This document shows, in pieces, positions 24,437-36,739 of a stretch of 64,000 bases of DNA (its first letter is position 1; every line of letters begins with the position of its first letter). Source of the stretch: Panulirus ornatus. Its lineage: Eukaryota > Arthropoda > Malacostraca > Decapoda > Palinuridae. A program made the translations under genes and the position numbers. The stretch spans positions 43,021,532 through 43,085,531 of the forward strand of contig NC_092234.1 of assembly GCF_036320965.1 (NCBI RefSeq), in the 5' to 3' direction. The notes below the pieces were generated by a model, which was not told where the DNA came from, ran no database searches, and saw only the letters and a list, made by a program, of their open reading frames with translations.

Positions 24437-24504
24437 TTCAAATGACCAACAAATCTTTTTCTTGCAAGAATTTCTTCATCAACCAGCTGTGAAGATATTG
24501 GTCC
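24437..24504 (-). CDS. eIF4G-like MIF4G gene, coding exon 5
   Basis: A 68-nt exon after CTTTTTGCAG. It reads GPISSQLVDEEILARKRFVG then HL plus two bases of a Lys codon, ending at AA|GTAAGG. The segment ARKRFVGHLKF across the exon 5/6 junction corresponds to ARRRSLGNIKF of eIF4G proteins, just before the FxxELxK block. Entry phase 0 matches exon 4 and exit phase 2 matches exon 6. Confidence 0.85.
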
Positions 24505-24619
24505 CTGCAAAAAGAAGATGAATAGTATCAAGAATAAGAGAGGAATAATACATCATTTCCAATTTGTTTAATAGGGATATATAAGTACTTTTTCATATAC
24601 TCAACATAAACATACTTAA

Positions 24620-25690
24620 GATGGAGAATGGCTAAACAACAAGAGAGGATGGGACTGCAACTGAGTTTCTCATGAAAGGGGTAAAAGTGTTGTTGAATGG
24701 TCAGTCTGCCTACCTGACATTTGTGTCTCTAGTTGAGGAGCCTGAGGACAAGGAAATGCATGTATAGTGCCTCCATATAAAAGCAAAGAGATAAATGTGA
24801 AAGCTCAAATTAAATAAGTAAAAGTCTGTTTAGTATATTGGGTAAAGTGTATAGGAGAATGGTAACTTGAGGAGGTGGTGGCACGCACAGAATATCTGAC
24901 TGAAGAGAATAATGTGGCTTCAGGAGAGGCAGAGTGTTTGTGGGATAAGCATTTGTTAACAAAGAGGACTTGTGGATGGAGCTTCAAACGTATTGGGCAA
25001 CTGGTGTTACAAAATGCAGTCATAAATTTTCATTAGATAGGCATATGTGCAAAAAAGGAAAGGAGGGGTGAGTGCTTCCCTCCAAAGATGGGTTTATGTC
25101 AGGGATGTGTGATACTACTACAGCCGTTTAATCTGTTCATGGACAGGGTGGTGAAGGAGATAAATGTAAGTCTTAGACTAGAGTAAGGCAGGTCTACAGT
25201 ATGCTGGAGGGGGTGAGCATGAGAGGTAAATTAGTAGCAATTTGATGATACACTATCGTGGTAGACTCCAGAGAAAAACTGCAGAAGCTGGTAATATGAT
25301 TAAGAGTGTGAGAAAGGAGAAAGCTGAAAATATGAACAAACATAAAGTGATGAGGTGCAACAGGGGGATGAGAAAGAATACTTGCATGTAATTCAAATGG
25401 GAAAGATCTGGTTGAGATGGATCACCATTGGCACCTGTGAGTGGTCATGTTAATGAAACAATAGGGAATGAAGCAAGTAACAGGGTGGACGAGTAGACTA
25501 GGGTCCTAGGAGCATTAGAGATAATGTGGAAAGAGACATCAGTGCCTGTAATGGTAAAGATAAGAATCTTTGAAGTATACCATAGTTTAGCTGTGTTGTA
25601 TAGCTGTGAATCAAGGGCCCTGAATGCAAATGAAATGAAGAGAGTAAATGTGCTGGAAATGAATGTGGTGTGCGATTGGCTGATCATATA
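24620..25690 (+). mobile_element. Old LINE RT fragment, degenerate
   Basis: Plus-strand remnants follow family 1 order: a stretch like LFNGQSAYLTFVSLVEEPEDK near 24690, LQRRQSVCGISIC-like near 24915, a motif B remnant (GLCQGCVILLQPFNLFMDRV) near 25090, then thumb and C-terminal remnants to about 25690. Many stops. Confidence 0.6.
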
Positions 25691-25784
25691 AGGCTGTGAC
25701 TTCCAACTAGGGTGCACGCTGGTGTGCCACATACATCTCCAAGATTTGCCACAAAAATCTGAATACATTTAAACAATAAATTAT

Positions 25785-25948
25785 TTTTTGGTCCTTTGCA
25801 GTATAGCAGAAAACCTGACAGATTTAACTGTTACTGAAATAACAAGAAAATAACTCATACTAGATAAAAAATAAAACGTACAAGAGCATATGACTATCAA
25901 TGAAGCTCAATGAATATAATAGTTTCTGAGCTTTACCACTTTTTTCTC
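25785..25948 (+). repeat. Inverted repeat, left arm (partner 26900-27066)
   Basis: This segment (starts near TTTTTTGGTCCTTTGCAGTA, ends ACCACTTTTTTCT) matches the reverse complement of 26900-27066 at roughly 90% by eye, with shared blocks such as GAAGCTCAATGAATATAA and AATAAAACGTACAAGA. The arms flank the LINE fragment at 25966-26838. Confidence 0.85.
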
Positions 25949-25965
25949 CATACACATATAAATGT

Positions 25966-26838
25966 TTATTTATTTATCACACTTTGTCGCTCTCTCCCGC
26001 GTTAGCGAGGTAGCACAAGGAAACAGACGAAAGAATGGCCCAACCCACCCACATACACATGTATATACATAAATGCCCACACAAGCACATATACATACCT
26101 ATACATTTCAACATATACACAGACATATATATAGATGCACATGTACATATTCATACTTGCTGCCTTCATCCATTCCCGTTGCCACACCGCCACACATGAA
26201 ATGGCATCCCCCTCCCCCCCACGCGAGTGCAAGGTAGCGCTAGGAAAAGACAACAATGGCCACATTCGTTCACACTCTGTCCCTGGATGTTATGTGTAAT
26301 GCACCAAAACCACAGCTCATTTTCCACATCTAGGCCCCACAAAACTTTCCATGGTTCACTCCAGATGCCTCACATGCCCTGGTTCAATCCAGTGACAGCA
26401 TATTGACCCTGGCATACCACATCATTCCAATTCACTCTATTCCTTGCATGCCTTTCACCCTCCTGTATGTTCAGGCCCTGATCGCTTAAAATCTTTTTCA
26501 CTCCATCCTTCTATCTCCAATTTGGTCTCCTATTTCTCCTCATTCCCTCCACCTCTGACACATATAACCTCTTTTCCAATCTTTTCTCACTCATTCTTTC
26601 CATGTGACCAAACCATTTCAATACACCCTCTTCTGCTCTCTCAACCACACTCTCTTTATCACCACACATCTCTCTTACCCTTTCAGTACTTACTCGTTCA
26701 AACCATCTCACACCACATATTGTCCTCAAACATCTCACTTCCAACACATCCACCCTCCTCCACACATCCCTATCTATAGCCCATGCCTCGCAACCATATA
26801 ACATTGTTGGAACCACTGTTCCTTTAAACATACCCACA
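25966..26838 (-). mobile_element. LINE family 1 copy K, between inverted repeat arms
   Basis: Minus-strand RT C-terminus (VGMFKGTVVPTMLYGCEAWA, FGHMERMSEKRLEKRLYVSE), the long 3' UTR with both hairpin modules, and a (TAAA)n tail (TTTATTTATT in plus view, 25967-25976). It is 5'-truncated at about 26838. Just beyond the truncation is an imperfect palindrome (26840-26877, arms CACATATAACAT and ATGTTATATGTG). Confidence 0.85.
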
Positions 26839-26899
26839 TATAACATATACACATATAATGTTATATGTGTATGTGGCTAAAACGTAATATGAGTATATA

Positions 26900-27066
26900 G
26901 AAAAAAGTGGTAAAACTTAGAAACTGTTATATTCATTGAGCTTCACTGATAGTCATATTTTCTTGTACGTTTTATTTCTTAATCAGTAAGAGTTATTTCC
27001 TTGTTATTTCAAGAACAGTTAAATCCATCAGGTTTTTTTCTCTATACTGCAAAGGACTAAAAAAAT
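26900..27066 (-). repeat. Inverted repeat, right arm (partner 25785-25948)
   Basis: Reverse complement of the left arm with several substitutions and small indels, ending at AAAGGACTAAAAAAATTTA. The arms may be ends of a foldback or terminal-inverted-repeat element that later received the LINE, or the product of an inverted duplication. No transposase is visible. Confidence 0.85.
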
Positions 27067-28347
27067 TTACTGGTATGACAAGACTTCAGCAAAGTGTCAT
27101 ATTACCTGGGCAGTCAGACGACATTAGATCATTTGCAGTTTCCATATACAGCCAAGAAAGTGCTAGCCTAATATTCCTCTTTACATAATTGGGATCTGCA
27201 AGTCCAATCAAGCCCAAATGTCTCACTAAGAGCAGTAAAAATCTTCAGGTTTGTTTTTATTTCATATTTGTACTTTCTCTTCTACATAATAAAAACTACT
27301 GAAATAAAATGAATTATAACATGCTTAAAATCATGCAAGGTCCATCTTTTGACTAATTTGCTAACTTTATATGTAAAATTCTTTAATTCACTGATATATA
27401 GCCATTACTGTAACAAATTTACCTAACCACAAACTTTGCTTCATGAATCCATTTGTATTCCCTCCCTAATTCAATCAAAAATCACTTGGTTATTGCATGT
27501 CATCTTAATGCAAAAAGAAATGACTGATTATGGAATACAGATCCCATGATACATGTTATCTGAGTTTAAGGTGCCTTCAGGTAAAAGAAAAAAAGTTGAA
27601 GAAACACTCATTAAGGAAAGACAATGTAAGGGAAAGTTGTAGTAAGCATAATCTGACTGACTTTACTGACCGAGTTTAGTATGGATGTTCTCGAAGCAAG
27701 AAAATATGTACATATACTGTATAACTGAGTGCTCACACAAAATTCACAGCCAATGAGGTTGTTGCAAACTCTCAAAGCAGCCTTACCTTAGAGAGGCAAA
27801 TGTATCTAATATAATGTAGCAGAATCACAGGGATGTGCTTGATCTAAGTATATGCTGATAACCATAAGGTAAAACAAAGCACAATAAGTTCTGAGGGTGC
27901 TTTCATGTATTACATTTTCAGGGCAGACAAGTCTCAGGGTTGATCACGTTCCATTTCTCCTCATAGTTATCAGCAAAAATCTTATAAAATATCTACAATC
28001 ACATCATGAAATGGGGCATGAACTACGATTACTGCAAGAATCGGTGATGAAGAGATCAGAAAGAGAGCAATAAGCTATATCACCACTGCCCTGTGGCAGG
28101 AGGGTATGAACAAATCCATCCTAACTGCCAAATTTGCCAAAACTGGAAAAATTGTCTAACTGAATGGAAATCATTTCAAGCAGCAAAAAATAATCACACA
28201 CAATGGTTAGTTTCCATAGTTTTCAACGACTGAAGCACTGCATTCTAATTTCACATTTCCAAATTTCAAAAATGAGAAACACATACTGAAAATAAACAAT
28301 CACCTAAAAGTTTTGTTACACTTTGCAAGACAATCTGTTGAGCTTAC
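27067..28347. other. Intron sequence, nothing recognised
   Basis: AT-rich intron of the MIF4G gene. I found no exon, RNA gene or clear repeat. Confidence 0.4.
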
Positions 28348-28500
28348 CTCAAATATATCATTATAATGAAGCAACTGCTGGTAATTCTCCATGAAGTGAG
28401 CCTCGCAAGCAGTTGTAAGATCCCTCTGTATTCCAGCACTCACAGACAGATCCCTACATAAACGTGCATATATCGGGGCAAACATTGGTTCATCCTGGGA
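28348..28500 (-). CDS. eIF4G-like MIF4G gene, coding exon 4
   Basis: A 153-nt exon (51 codons, phase 0 on both sides) between TATCTCTCTCAG and GAG|GTAAGC. It begins SQDEPMFAPIYARLCRDLSV, which matches the eIF4G pattern ExPxFxxxYAxLCRxL of the second MIF4G helical repeat. The end (HFMENYQQLLHYNDIFE) corresponds to the helix before the acidic linker of eIF4G. The exon is intact and its splice sites are canonical, so the gene is probably functional. Confidence 0.88.
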
Positions 28501-29179
28501 CTGAGAGAGATAACATCTAATGTTAATTATATCCTAAATATGTTGTATTGCACTGCTAGGTTACCTAAGACCTCAATTAATCAAACTTTGCAGTTCATTA
28601 AATTACTTCCCTCCAAAAAAATTAGTGTCTAAGCTTAGAATTTGGATATCAACATTTACATGGAGACAAAGTAAAGAAGTCATAGGAAATAGCAAAAGGC
28701 ATTTTTCTTTATTCACTGCATACACCAATATCAGCAGTATTCTAAATCATAAATTGATTACATTAATGGTCTTCCTTTTAAATACCATAGGAATAATTTA
28801 GTAATAATGTTATTCTAACCTACCTAGAGGCCTAAGCATACCTTACATTTGCCAAAGCTTCAGCGCAAGGTAAATTTTTATTCTTTCAATGAAAAATATG
28901 CTAAAAGAAAGCATAATGCTGTTTTTCATTACCATATACCATAATCAGAATCATCTTAAAAATGCATTATGAAAATATGAGGCTTTCTGGGAAAAAAATT
29001 CAAGATTTATTCCTAACCCAGGAGTCCCTTCTAAAGGGTTCCTGCAGTGCTCAGGTAGCTTCCATATCCACTGGGAGGGACCACAGGTCATAAAGTGGTG
29101 ATGTGTGTACGGAAAATGCATGACAACTGAGGAGTGTTTAATGTCTTCACAGTGAAAGCTATACAATATAAGAAGTACT
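28501..29179. other. Intron sequence, nothing recognised
   Basis: AT-rich intron. No coding exon or clear repeat seen before the satellite begins. Confidence 0.4.
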
Positions 29180-29738
29180 TTCTATCGTTTAGTCCTCTTC
29201 ACGACATTTATCTAAGCTGTTAAATGAAGTCAATATCAAAATATTTTCTGGCTCTTTACATCGTATTTACTGGGGATGTATTGGTAACTGAGAGCATTAA
29301 GATATATTTTCCACGATTATTTCATGTATAAAAGTGTTTGACTATCTTGTTTGAATTTCTGATCTTTAGAATTTGAAACAAAAAGTTTTTGGAGCTGAAA
29401 AATACCCTGAACCTTCAATTATTGGTATTTTTTCTCAAAAAAATAAATTTCCTTTAAAAACTCATTATAAAAATTTTTCATGCTAAATAAAAATATGGTG
29501 TTAAAGTATCATTTATTCATCCTTATGACATTCATTCTGCTGTTAAATTAATATTTTCTGATCCTTCGCATCCTATTTACTAGGTATTTTTCGGTAACTT
29601 AGAGCGTTATGATACATCTTCCATGATTATTTCAAGCATAGAAGTGTTTGAATACTTTATCTTTCAATTCTGAAATAAAAAAAATTTTGAACTAAAAAAT
29701 ACCCTGAACTGTTAACCTTCAGTTTTTGGCATTTTTGT

Positions 29739-30030
29739 CAATTTTTTTTTTTTTTTTTTTTTGCCGCTGTCTCCCGCGTTTGCGAGGTAGCGCAAGGAAA
29801 CAGACGAAAGAAATGGCCTAACCCACCCCCATACACATGTATATACATACGTCCACACACGCAAATATACATACCTAAACAGCTTTCCATGGTTTACCCC
29901 AGATGCTTCACATGCCTTGATTCAATCCACTGACAGCACGTCAACCCCGGTATACCACATCGCTCCAATTCACTCTATTCCTTGCCCTCCTTTCACCCTC
30001 CTGCATGCTCAGGCCCCGATCACACAAAAA
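29739..30030 (-). mobile_element. LINE family 1 copy M, about 290-bp 3' fragment (short form)
   Basis: Starts (plus view) with a T tract at about 29740, then the inverted hairpin CTCCCGCGTTTGCGAGGTAG, the short 3' UTR (CATGGTTTACCCC preceded directly by CTACACAGC-like sequence), the ORF end with the early-stop variant (CGTCAACCCCGG), and breaks at GGCCCCGATCACAC. It is inserted in a satellite monomer. Confidence 0.9.
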
Positions 30031-31197
30031 AAAATTATTACCTTTAAAAACTCATTATAAGAAGTATGTTTCATGCTGAATACAAATATGTTAAAATATC
30101 GTTTAGTCATCTTTATGACATTCATTTAAGCTGTTAAATGAAGTCAATCTTAAAATATTTTCTGATCCTTTGTATCGTATTTACTGGGTATGTATCGGTA
30201 AATGAGAGCATTATGATATATTTTCAATGATTATTTCAAGTATAGAAGTGTTTGAATATCTTATCTTTCAAATTTGAAACAAAAAGTTTTTGGAGCTAAA
30301 AATACCCTAAGCTATTACCTTCAATTTTTGGTATTTTTCTCAGAAAAATAAATTTCCTTTAAAAACTCATTATAAGAAGTATTTTTCATGATGAATATAA
30401 ATATGGTGTTAAAATAACGTTTAGTCCTCTTAGTGACACTCAACCAAACTGTTAAATGAAGTCAACTTTAAAATATTTCTGTTACTTTATACTGTATTTA
30501 CTGAGTACATATCAGTAACTGATAGCATTATGACATATTTTCCATGATTATTTCAGGTATAGAAGTGTTTGAATATTCTATCTTTCAATTTTGAAACAAA
30601 AAGTCTTTGGAGCCAAAAAATAAATTGAAGTACTACCTTCAATTTTTGGTATTTTTCTCACTGCTATATATAAATTTCCTTTAAAAACTCATTATAATAT
30701 GTTTCATGCTGAGTACAAATATGGTGTTAATATATCATTTAGTCGTCTTTATGACATTAATTTAAGCTGTTAAATGAGGTCAATTTTTACATATTTTCTG
30801 ATCCTTTGCATCGCATTTACTGGGTGTGTATCGGTAATTGAGAGCACCATAATATCTTTCATACTGGATGCAAATCTGGTGTTAAAATATTGTTTAGTCA
30901 TCTTTATAATATTCATTTAAGCTGTTAAATGAAGTTAATTTTAATTTTAAACATTTTCTACTCCTTTGCATCATATTTACTGGGTAAGTATCCGTAACAA
31001 AGATCATTATGATATATTTTCCATGATTATTTCAAGTATAGAAGTGTTTTAATCTTTATCTTTCAAATTTGAAACAAAAAGTTTTTGGAGCTAAAAAATA
31101 CCCTGAACTATTACCTTTCAATTTTTTGTATTTTTCTCAGAAAAATAAATTTCCTTTAAAAACTCATCATAAGAAGTATTTTCATGCTAATTACAAA

Positions 31198-31604
31198 TTT
31201 TTTATTATTATTATTATTTTGCTTTGTCGTTGTCTCCCGCGTTAGCGAGGTAGCGCAAGGAAACAGACGAAAGAATGGCCCAACCCACCCACATATGCAT
31301 GTATATACATACACGTCCACACACGCAAATATACATACCTATACATCTCAATGTACATATACATGCACAGACATATATATACATATATACACATGTACAT
31401 AATTCATACTTTCTGCCTTTATCTATTCCCATCGCCACCTTGCCACACATGGAATAACAACCCCTCCCCCATCATGTGTGCGAGGTAGCGCTAGGAAAAG
31501 ACAACAAAGGCCCCATTTGTTCACACTCAGTCTCTAGCTGTCGTGTAATAATGCACCGAAACCACAGCTCCCTTTCCACATCCAGGCCCCACCGAACTTT
31601 CCAT
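31198..31604 (-). mobile_element. LINE family 1 copy N, 3' UTR fragment (long form)
   Basis: Plus view: (TTA)n tail, inverted terminal hairpin CTCCCGCGTTAGCGAGGTAG, the whole long 3' UTR including the first hairpin module near 31480, ending at GAACTTTCCATGG where the satellite resumes (CGTTAAAATATCC). It contains no ORF. Confidence 0.9.
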
Positions 31605-32329
31605 GGCGTTAAAATATCCTTTAGTCATCTTTATGACATTCATTTAAGCTGTTAAATGAAGTCAATTTCAAAATATTTTCTGATCCTTTGTATCATATTT
31701 ATTGGGAATGTATCAGTAACTGAGAGCATTATATTTTCCATGATTATTTCAAGCATAGAAGTGTTTGAATATTTTATCTTTCAATTTTGAAACAAAAGCT
31801 TTTTGGAGTTAAAAAATACCCTGAAGTATTACCTTCAATTTTTGGCAATTTTCTCAGAGAAATAAAGTTCCCTTAAAAACTCATTATAAGAAGTATTTTT
31901 CATGCTGAATACAAATATAGTGTTAAAATATCGTCTAGTCTTCTTTATTGCACTCAATCAAACTGTTAAATGAAGTCAATTTCAAAACATTTTCTACTCC
32001 TTTGCATCGTATTTACTGTGTTCGTATTGGTAACTGTGAGCAATATGATATATTTCCCATGATTACTTCAAGTATAGAAGTGTGTGAATACTTCATCTTT
32101 CAATTTTGAAACAAAAAGTTTTTGGGGCCAAAAAATACCTTTAATTTTTGTTACTTTTCTCAAAATAGATTTCCTTTAAAAACTCATTATAAGAAGGATT
32201 TTTCATGGTGAATACAAATATGGTGTTAAAATAACGTTCAGTCCTCTTCGGGACACTCAATCAAACTGTTAAATGAAGTCAACTTTAACATATTTCTGTT
32301 ACTTTGCATTGCATCTCATTACCTTTCTT

Positions 32330-33770
32330 TTTGTTCACATTAACTTCTAAATTCATTATTTCACACACTTGAACCCTATCACCAGACTCTGGTGTTTCCC
32401 TCTTGAGTCTGCTGTGAGAACCATGTCAATCTGCAAACAGAAAGTGATTTAGCTCCAATGCCCCCATCCACCTCCATCATGCTACAGGCCCCCTCCTTGA
32501 TCCAAGACCCTGATATTCACCTCTATCACCATCCCATCCATAAACAGATTAAACAGCCATGGAGACATGACACATCCTTGACAGACCAACATTTGCTAAA
32601 AGCCAAATGCCCCCCTCCCTTCCCACTCATATATATGCTCTACTCTCCCAGTTAAAACTCTTAACTGAATTTAGAAACTTTTCATTTCCCTTACATATGC
32701 TTGGCAAATTCTTTACCATCTCCATCATACGCATTTTTCCAGATCCATAAATGCCAAGACAATTCATCTTCTCAAAGTATTTCTCACAAAGTCTTCGAAG
32801 CAAACAAATGATCTACACCTCAGTTTTCCTTGAAGCCTCCTTGCTCCTCCTCAAAAAAGATGTTTTGTACATGCCAACAACCTTGGAATCCCAACTCCTC
32901 CTCAAAAAAGATATTTTGTACATGCCAACACCCTTGGAATCCCAACTCTTCTATACACCTTAACAGGCAAATGCAAAAGATTTACAATATTCACTTTTGT
33001 CTCCCTTGTCTTTATATAAAGGTGTAACCCCATCCTACAGCATAGCCTGCATTTAGCCAATCTCAGGCACCTCAACTTTGGCCATACAGACATCAAAGGG
33101 TCTGCTTTACTTATCAAAAACACTCTCACCCTCTTTTTTGAGAACTCAAGTGCAATCCCATCCACTCATGTTCCTTTGGAACACTTCTTATCATGCAGAG
33201 CTTTCACCACCAACTCTCTTCTTACCATAAAATTAATATTTGCCATGGCTCTCTAAATCCACATGCCACCTCATCCCAAATACACCACATCCACCACCCT
33301 ATCATCTACCACATTCAACAGTCCATTAAAATACTATCTCATTTCTTTTCACTTTTTCTTACCCCTTAACACTTCCCTATCAGTTCTCACAACTGTTTTC
33401 ATTATTCTTTTGATCTCCTCAAACTGTTTACTTCCTTCCAAAATGTTTTCTTATTCTTTCTAAAGTTATTCACTCCTCTCTCAATTTATCTCTGTATTTT
33501 GCCCTCTTTTTTCAGCTCTTGCACCTTTCTCTCGGCCCACTACCACTTTTTCTTGTACTTTTCCCAATCACTCACACTCCTTACCAGCACAAAACATCCA
33601 TTCATCTTCCATCACTCACTACACGTCCTCATCTGACCAAATCCTACCCTCTGCATACCACATACTTCATCCACATTAAATACTCTCCACTCCTCTTATT
33701 TCATCTACTGTTACCTTATCCCGTTCTTCACTCAATCTCTCCTCTTTTTCTCATTTTGGTTTCATTCATA
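32330..33770 (-). mobile_element. Old LINE related to family 1, degenerate
   Basis: Minus-strand RT remnants: VCHVSMAV-like motif B near 32560, LEKCV(Y)DGDGKEFAK-like near 32740, MDGIALEFSKKRV near 33165-33130, and a linker region near 33500. Contains a 51-bp tandem duplication (about 32847-32950). Many stops. Confidence 0.6.
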
Positions 33771-34001
33771 CATATTCAGAAAGTATATACAATAAAAACA
33801 ATTTATATACCAACCATATATGTAAACCAAGAATGTCTTCAACAAATCATGAGAGCAATATAAGTAAAATACAGTACTACCTTTAGACGACACAAATACA
33901 GATGATTCTATTTGATGATTCCACCTCTGAAATTTTTCTTATACTGTGGGATACGGTTATTCTTAACAGTTATACTACAAAGTATCCACTCAAATACCAA
34001 C
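33771..34001. other. Intron sequence, nothing recognised
   Basis: Short intron stretch between the LINE remnant and the donor of exon 3. Confidence 0.4.
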
Positions 34002-34136
34002 CTTCTCAAGAAGAAGACTGAGTATGTGAGGTAAGTGTGTGGGATCAGAGAGAGGAAGTTCTCGGGCCTGTTCTAGAAATACTCCAAGAGACTGTTGTGT
34101 CACCCGATTTAAGATGCCCAGCATGCGACGATACAC
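34002..34136 (-). CDS. eIF4G-like MIF4G gene, coding exon 3
   Basis: A 135-nt exon (45 codons, phase 0 on both sides) between TTAAATGCACAG and AAG|GTTGGT. It reads VYRRMLGILNRVTQQSLGVF ... HILSLLLEK. This is the start of the MIF4G domain: eIF4G proteins have xRxVRxILNKLTPxxF here, followed by a helix ending in (I/L)xLIFEKA. The pattern is kept but several usually conserved residues differ (GILNRVTQQ), so this is a divergent member. Confidence 0.88.
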
Positions 34137-34800
34137 CTGTGCATTTAATAACCATTACAGTCCCGCCAATTACTTTATGACAAATCTATTTGTTATATAC
34201 AAATATGACTGTTGAGACTGTACAGAAAACTTAAATATAATAAATCTGACACAGTAAATAAAGTACAATAAACATACAGTATTTCAGTGTCATTAACACA
34301 AATTCTATATCAAACTCCCTTAAATACAATATCCTCTCAAGCACCTATTATCACAAAACAGTACTATAAAACAAAATGTAATTATGCAGTGCAGCTATAG
34401 TCTACATAATAAGGAAATAACAAAATCTTTCTTGACTTCTCTTACCTTCCTAAGATGCAAGAAAATACTACTAACTTTTATACAAGTCAAAGTTTAAAAT
34501 TTCATGAAAATGTAGAAGTGAAAAAAAAATAACTTAATTCTACTAATGCATAGTATTACAAAATAAAGGTAATGTACTATTTTGGATTTCAAAAGATCTG
34601 AAATGCTTTAATACTCAAAAGCAAACTATCCTTTTTAATCAAAAGATGATTTTTTTTCTATTCTATTGATGACTATCATATCAACACTTTCAGTTTCATT
34701 CCTAGCTTAAAAGGATTGCAATAGCCTAACCTATAACTTTCTTAAGAGCAAAACTTCTCCAAATATACATAATGTCATGCACAAAAATGATATAAAGTAC
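34137..34800. other. Intron sequence, nothing recognised
   Basis: AT-rich intron between exons 2 and 3. Nothing identified. Confidence 0.4.
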
Positions 34801-34907
34801 CTCTGATTGGCCATGCTGGGCATTGGGCTTCCATGGATTGTCACAACGACGAAGCAATGGCTGGTTGCTACGGTCCATGTCTATATGTGGACCCTCAGGC
34901 ATTTTGG
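34801..34907 (-). CDS. eIF4G-like MIF4G gene, coding exon 2
   Basis: A 107-nt exon between ATTATTTCAG and GAG|GTACTT. The first two bases complete an Ala codon with the last G of exon 1. It then reads KMPEGPHIDMDRSNQPLL ... and CDNPWKPN, ending QSE. The (E/D)NxWKP motif before the MIF4G domain is typical of eIF4G. An internal ATG (34902-34900) could act as the start in a transcript without exon 1. Confidence 0.82.
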
Positions 34908-35489
34908 CTGAAATAATATGAACTGCATTATTTTCATCTAATGCATAATGAAATATGTAAGGAAAAAACAACTGGTTCCCTAAGAAAGTAGCTGATTAAT
35001 GCATTAAACAGTAAAGCAAAAAGAATCTAAGCTAAATCAGCACTGCACCGTTACTCTTATTTTCAACCACCAATATACAATGGTGTATGACACAGTAAAA
35101 TATATTCATAAGTGTGACATTCCAATGTAACAAATTTCCCAGCTTCCATAATTTCCAAACAAGAAATGATGCAATATCAATATTCATATTTCTTAATGGT
35201 TTACTTCAGTAACTGGGACAAATCCAATTTCATGCCTTCACAATCAACTTGACACTTTCCCTGCATAATTAAATATCAGAGCCAATTGTCCACTAAAAAT
35301 TTTAGTGTCTAAAGGTCCTTCTGTATTACTCTTTCTTTGAAAATTGAATTTTCTGTATATGACATCAGCATTCCTTAAAAACAATATTAAACCATTATCA
35401 AACATTATTCAAAATCATAAGAAAAGCTGAAAAATGTCCTCCAATTAATAGTATTCCTCCAATTAATAGTATAAGTATTTCATTAATCT
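34908..35489. other. Intron sequence, nothing recognised
   Basis: AT-rich intron. A small duplication of CCTCCAATTAATAGTA occurs near 35440-35470. Confidence 0.4.
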
Positions 35490-36594
35490 ATTTATTATAC
35501 TGTGTTGCTGTCTCCCGCGTTAGCGAGGTAGCACAAGGAAACAGACGAAAGAATGGCCCAACCTCCCAAATACACATGTATATACATACACGTCCACACA
35601 CGCACATATACATACCTATACAATTCAACGTATAATATATACATACACAGACATATACATATTCATAATTCATACTTGCTACCTTTATCTATTCCCGTTG
35701 CCAACCTGCCACACCTGAAATGACAACCCCCTCCCCCCACATGCGCATGAGGTAGCGCTAGGAAAAGACAACAAAGGCCACATTTGTTCACACTCAGTCT
35801 CTAGCTGTCATGTATAATGCACCGAAACCACAGCTCACTTTCCACATCCAGGCCCCACAAAACTTTCCATGGTTTACCCCAGACGCTTCACATGCCCTGG
35901 TTCAATCCATTGACAGCACATCGACCCCGGTATACTACATCATTCCAATTCACTCTATTGCTTGCACGCCTTTCACCCTCCTGCATGTTCAGGCCCCGAT
36001 CGCTCAAAATCTTTTTCACTCCATCCTTCCACCTCCAATTCAGTCTCCCACTTCTACTAGTTCCTTCAACCTCTGACACATATATCGTCTTTGTCAATCT
36101 TTCCTCACTCATTCTCTCCATGTGACCAAACCATTTCAAAACACCCTCTTCTGCTCTCTCAACCACACTCTTTTTATTACCACATAACTCTCTCTTACCC
36201 TTTCATTACTTACTCGATCAAACCATCTCACACCAAATATTGTCCTTAAACATCTCATTTCCAATACATCCACCCTCCTCTGCACAACCCTATCTACAGC
36301 CCACATCTCACAACCACATAATATTGTTGGAACCACTATTCCTTCAAACATACCTATTCTTAAGAGCTTTCTGAGACAATGTTCTTGCCTCCCACACATT
36401 TTTCAACGCTCTGAGAACTTTCCCCCCCTCCCCCACCCTATGAGTCACTTCCGCTTCCAAGGTTCCACCTGCTGCCAAATCCACTCCCAGATATCTAAAA
36501 CACTTCACTTCCTCCAGTTTTTCTCCATTCAAACTTACTTCCCAATTGACTTGTCCCTCAACACTACTGTACCTAATAACCTTGCTCTATTCAT
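35490..36594 (-). mobile_element. LINE family 1 copy O (long 3' UTR form)
   Basis: Minus strand: KSKVIRY-like start at 36594, thumb (FRYLGVDLAAGGTLEAEVTH), C-terminal domain with indels near 36190 and 36370, the longer ORF end (RRCAVNGLNQGM), the long 3' UTR, and a hairpin with TAATAAA-type tail at 35490. Confidence 0.88.
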
Positions 36595-36595
36595 C

Positions 36596-36735
36596 TATCA
36601 ACCCCTGGGGGAGAATAAAAAGCTGGGTTGACCATGGTATGACTGCCACAACCAGGACTTGAATCAATGCACATGACCCCGGGTGGCCTATGAATGCTAC
36701 AAGGTCAACAACGCTAACTACTACACCACAAAGGT
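36596..36735 (-). mobile_element. tRNA-derived SINE
   Basis: Minus-strand box A (TGGTGTAGTAGTTAGCG, 36728-36712) and box B (GATTCAAGTCC, 36665-36655), followed by TGGTTGTGGCAGTCATACC. It is the same family as the SINE at 2690-2839 and directly abuts the LINE at 36594. Confidence 0.75.
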
Positions 36736-36739
36736 TCTG

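Larger units (their letters stand above)
29180..32320. repeat. AT-rich satellite array, about 318-bp monomer
   Basis: About nine monomers in head-to-tail order, recognised by recurring blocks: CATTTAAGCTGTTAAATGAA, AACTGAGAGCATTATGATAT, CAAGTATAGAAGTGTTTGAA, TTGAAACAAAAAGTTTTTGG, AAAAATACCCTGAAC, CCTTTAAAAACTCATTATAA. The TGACATTCATTTAAGCTG block recurs at about 29200, 29524, 30114, 30431, 30751, 30905 (partial unit), 31632, 31947 and 32251. Two LINE fragments interrupt the array. It lies in the intron between MIF4G exons 3 and 4. Confidence 0.9.
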
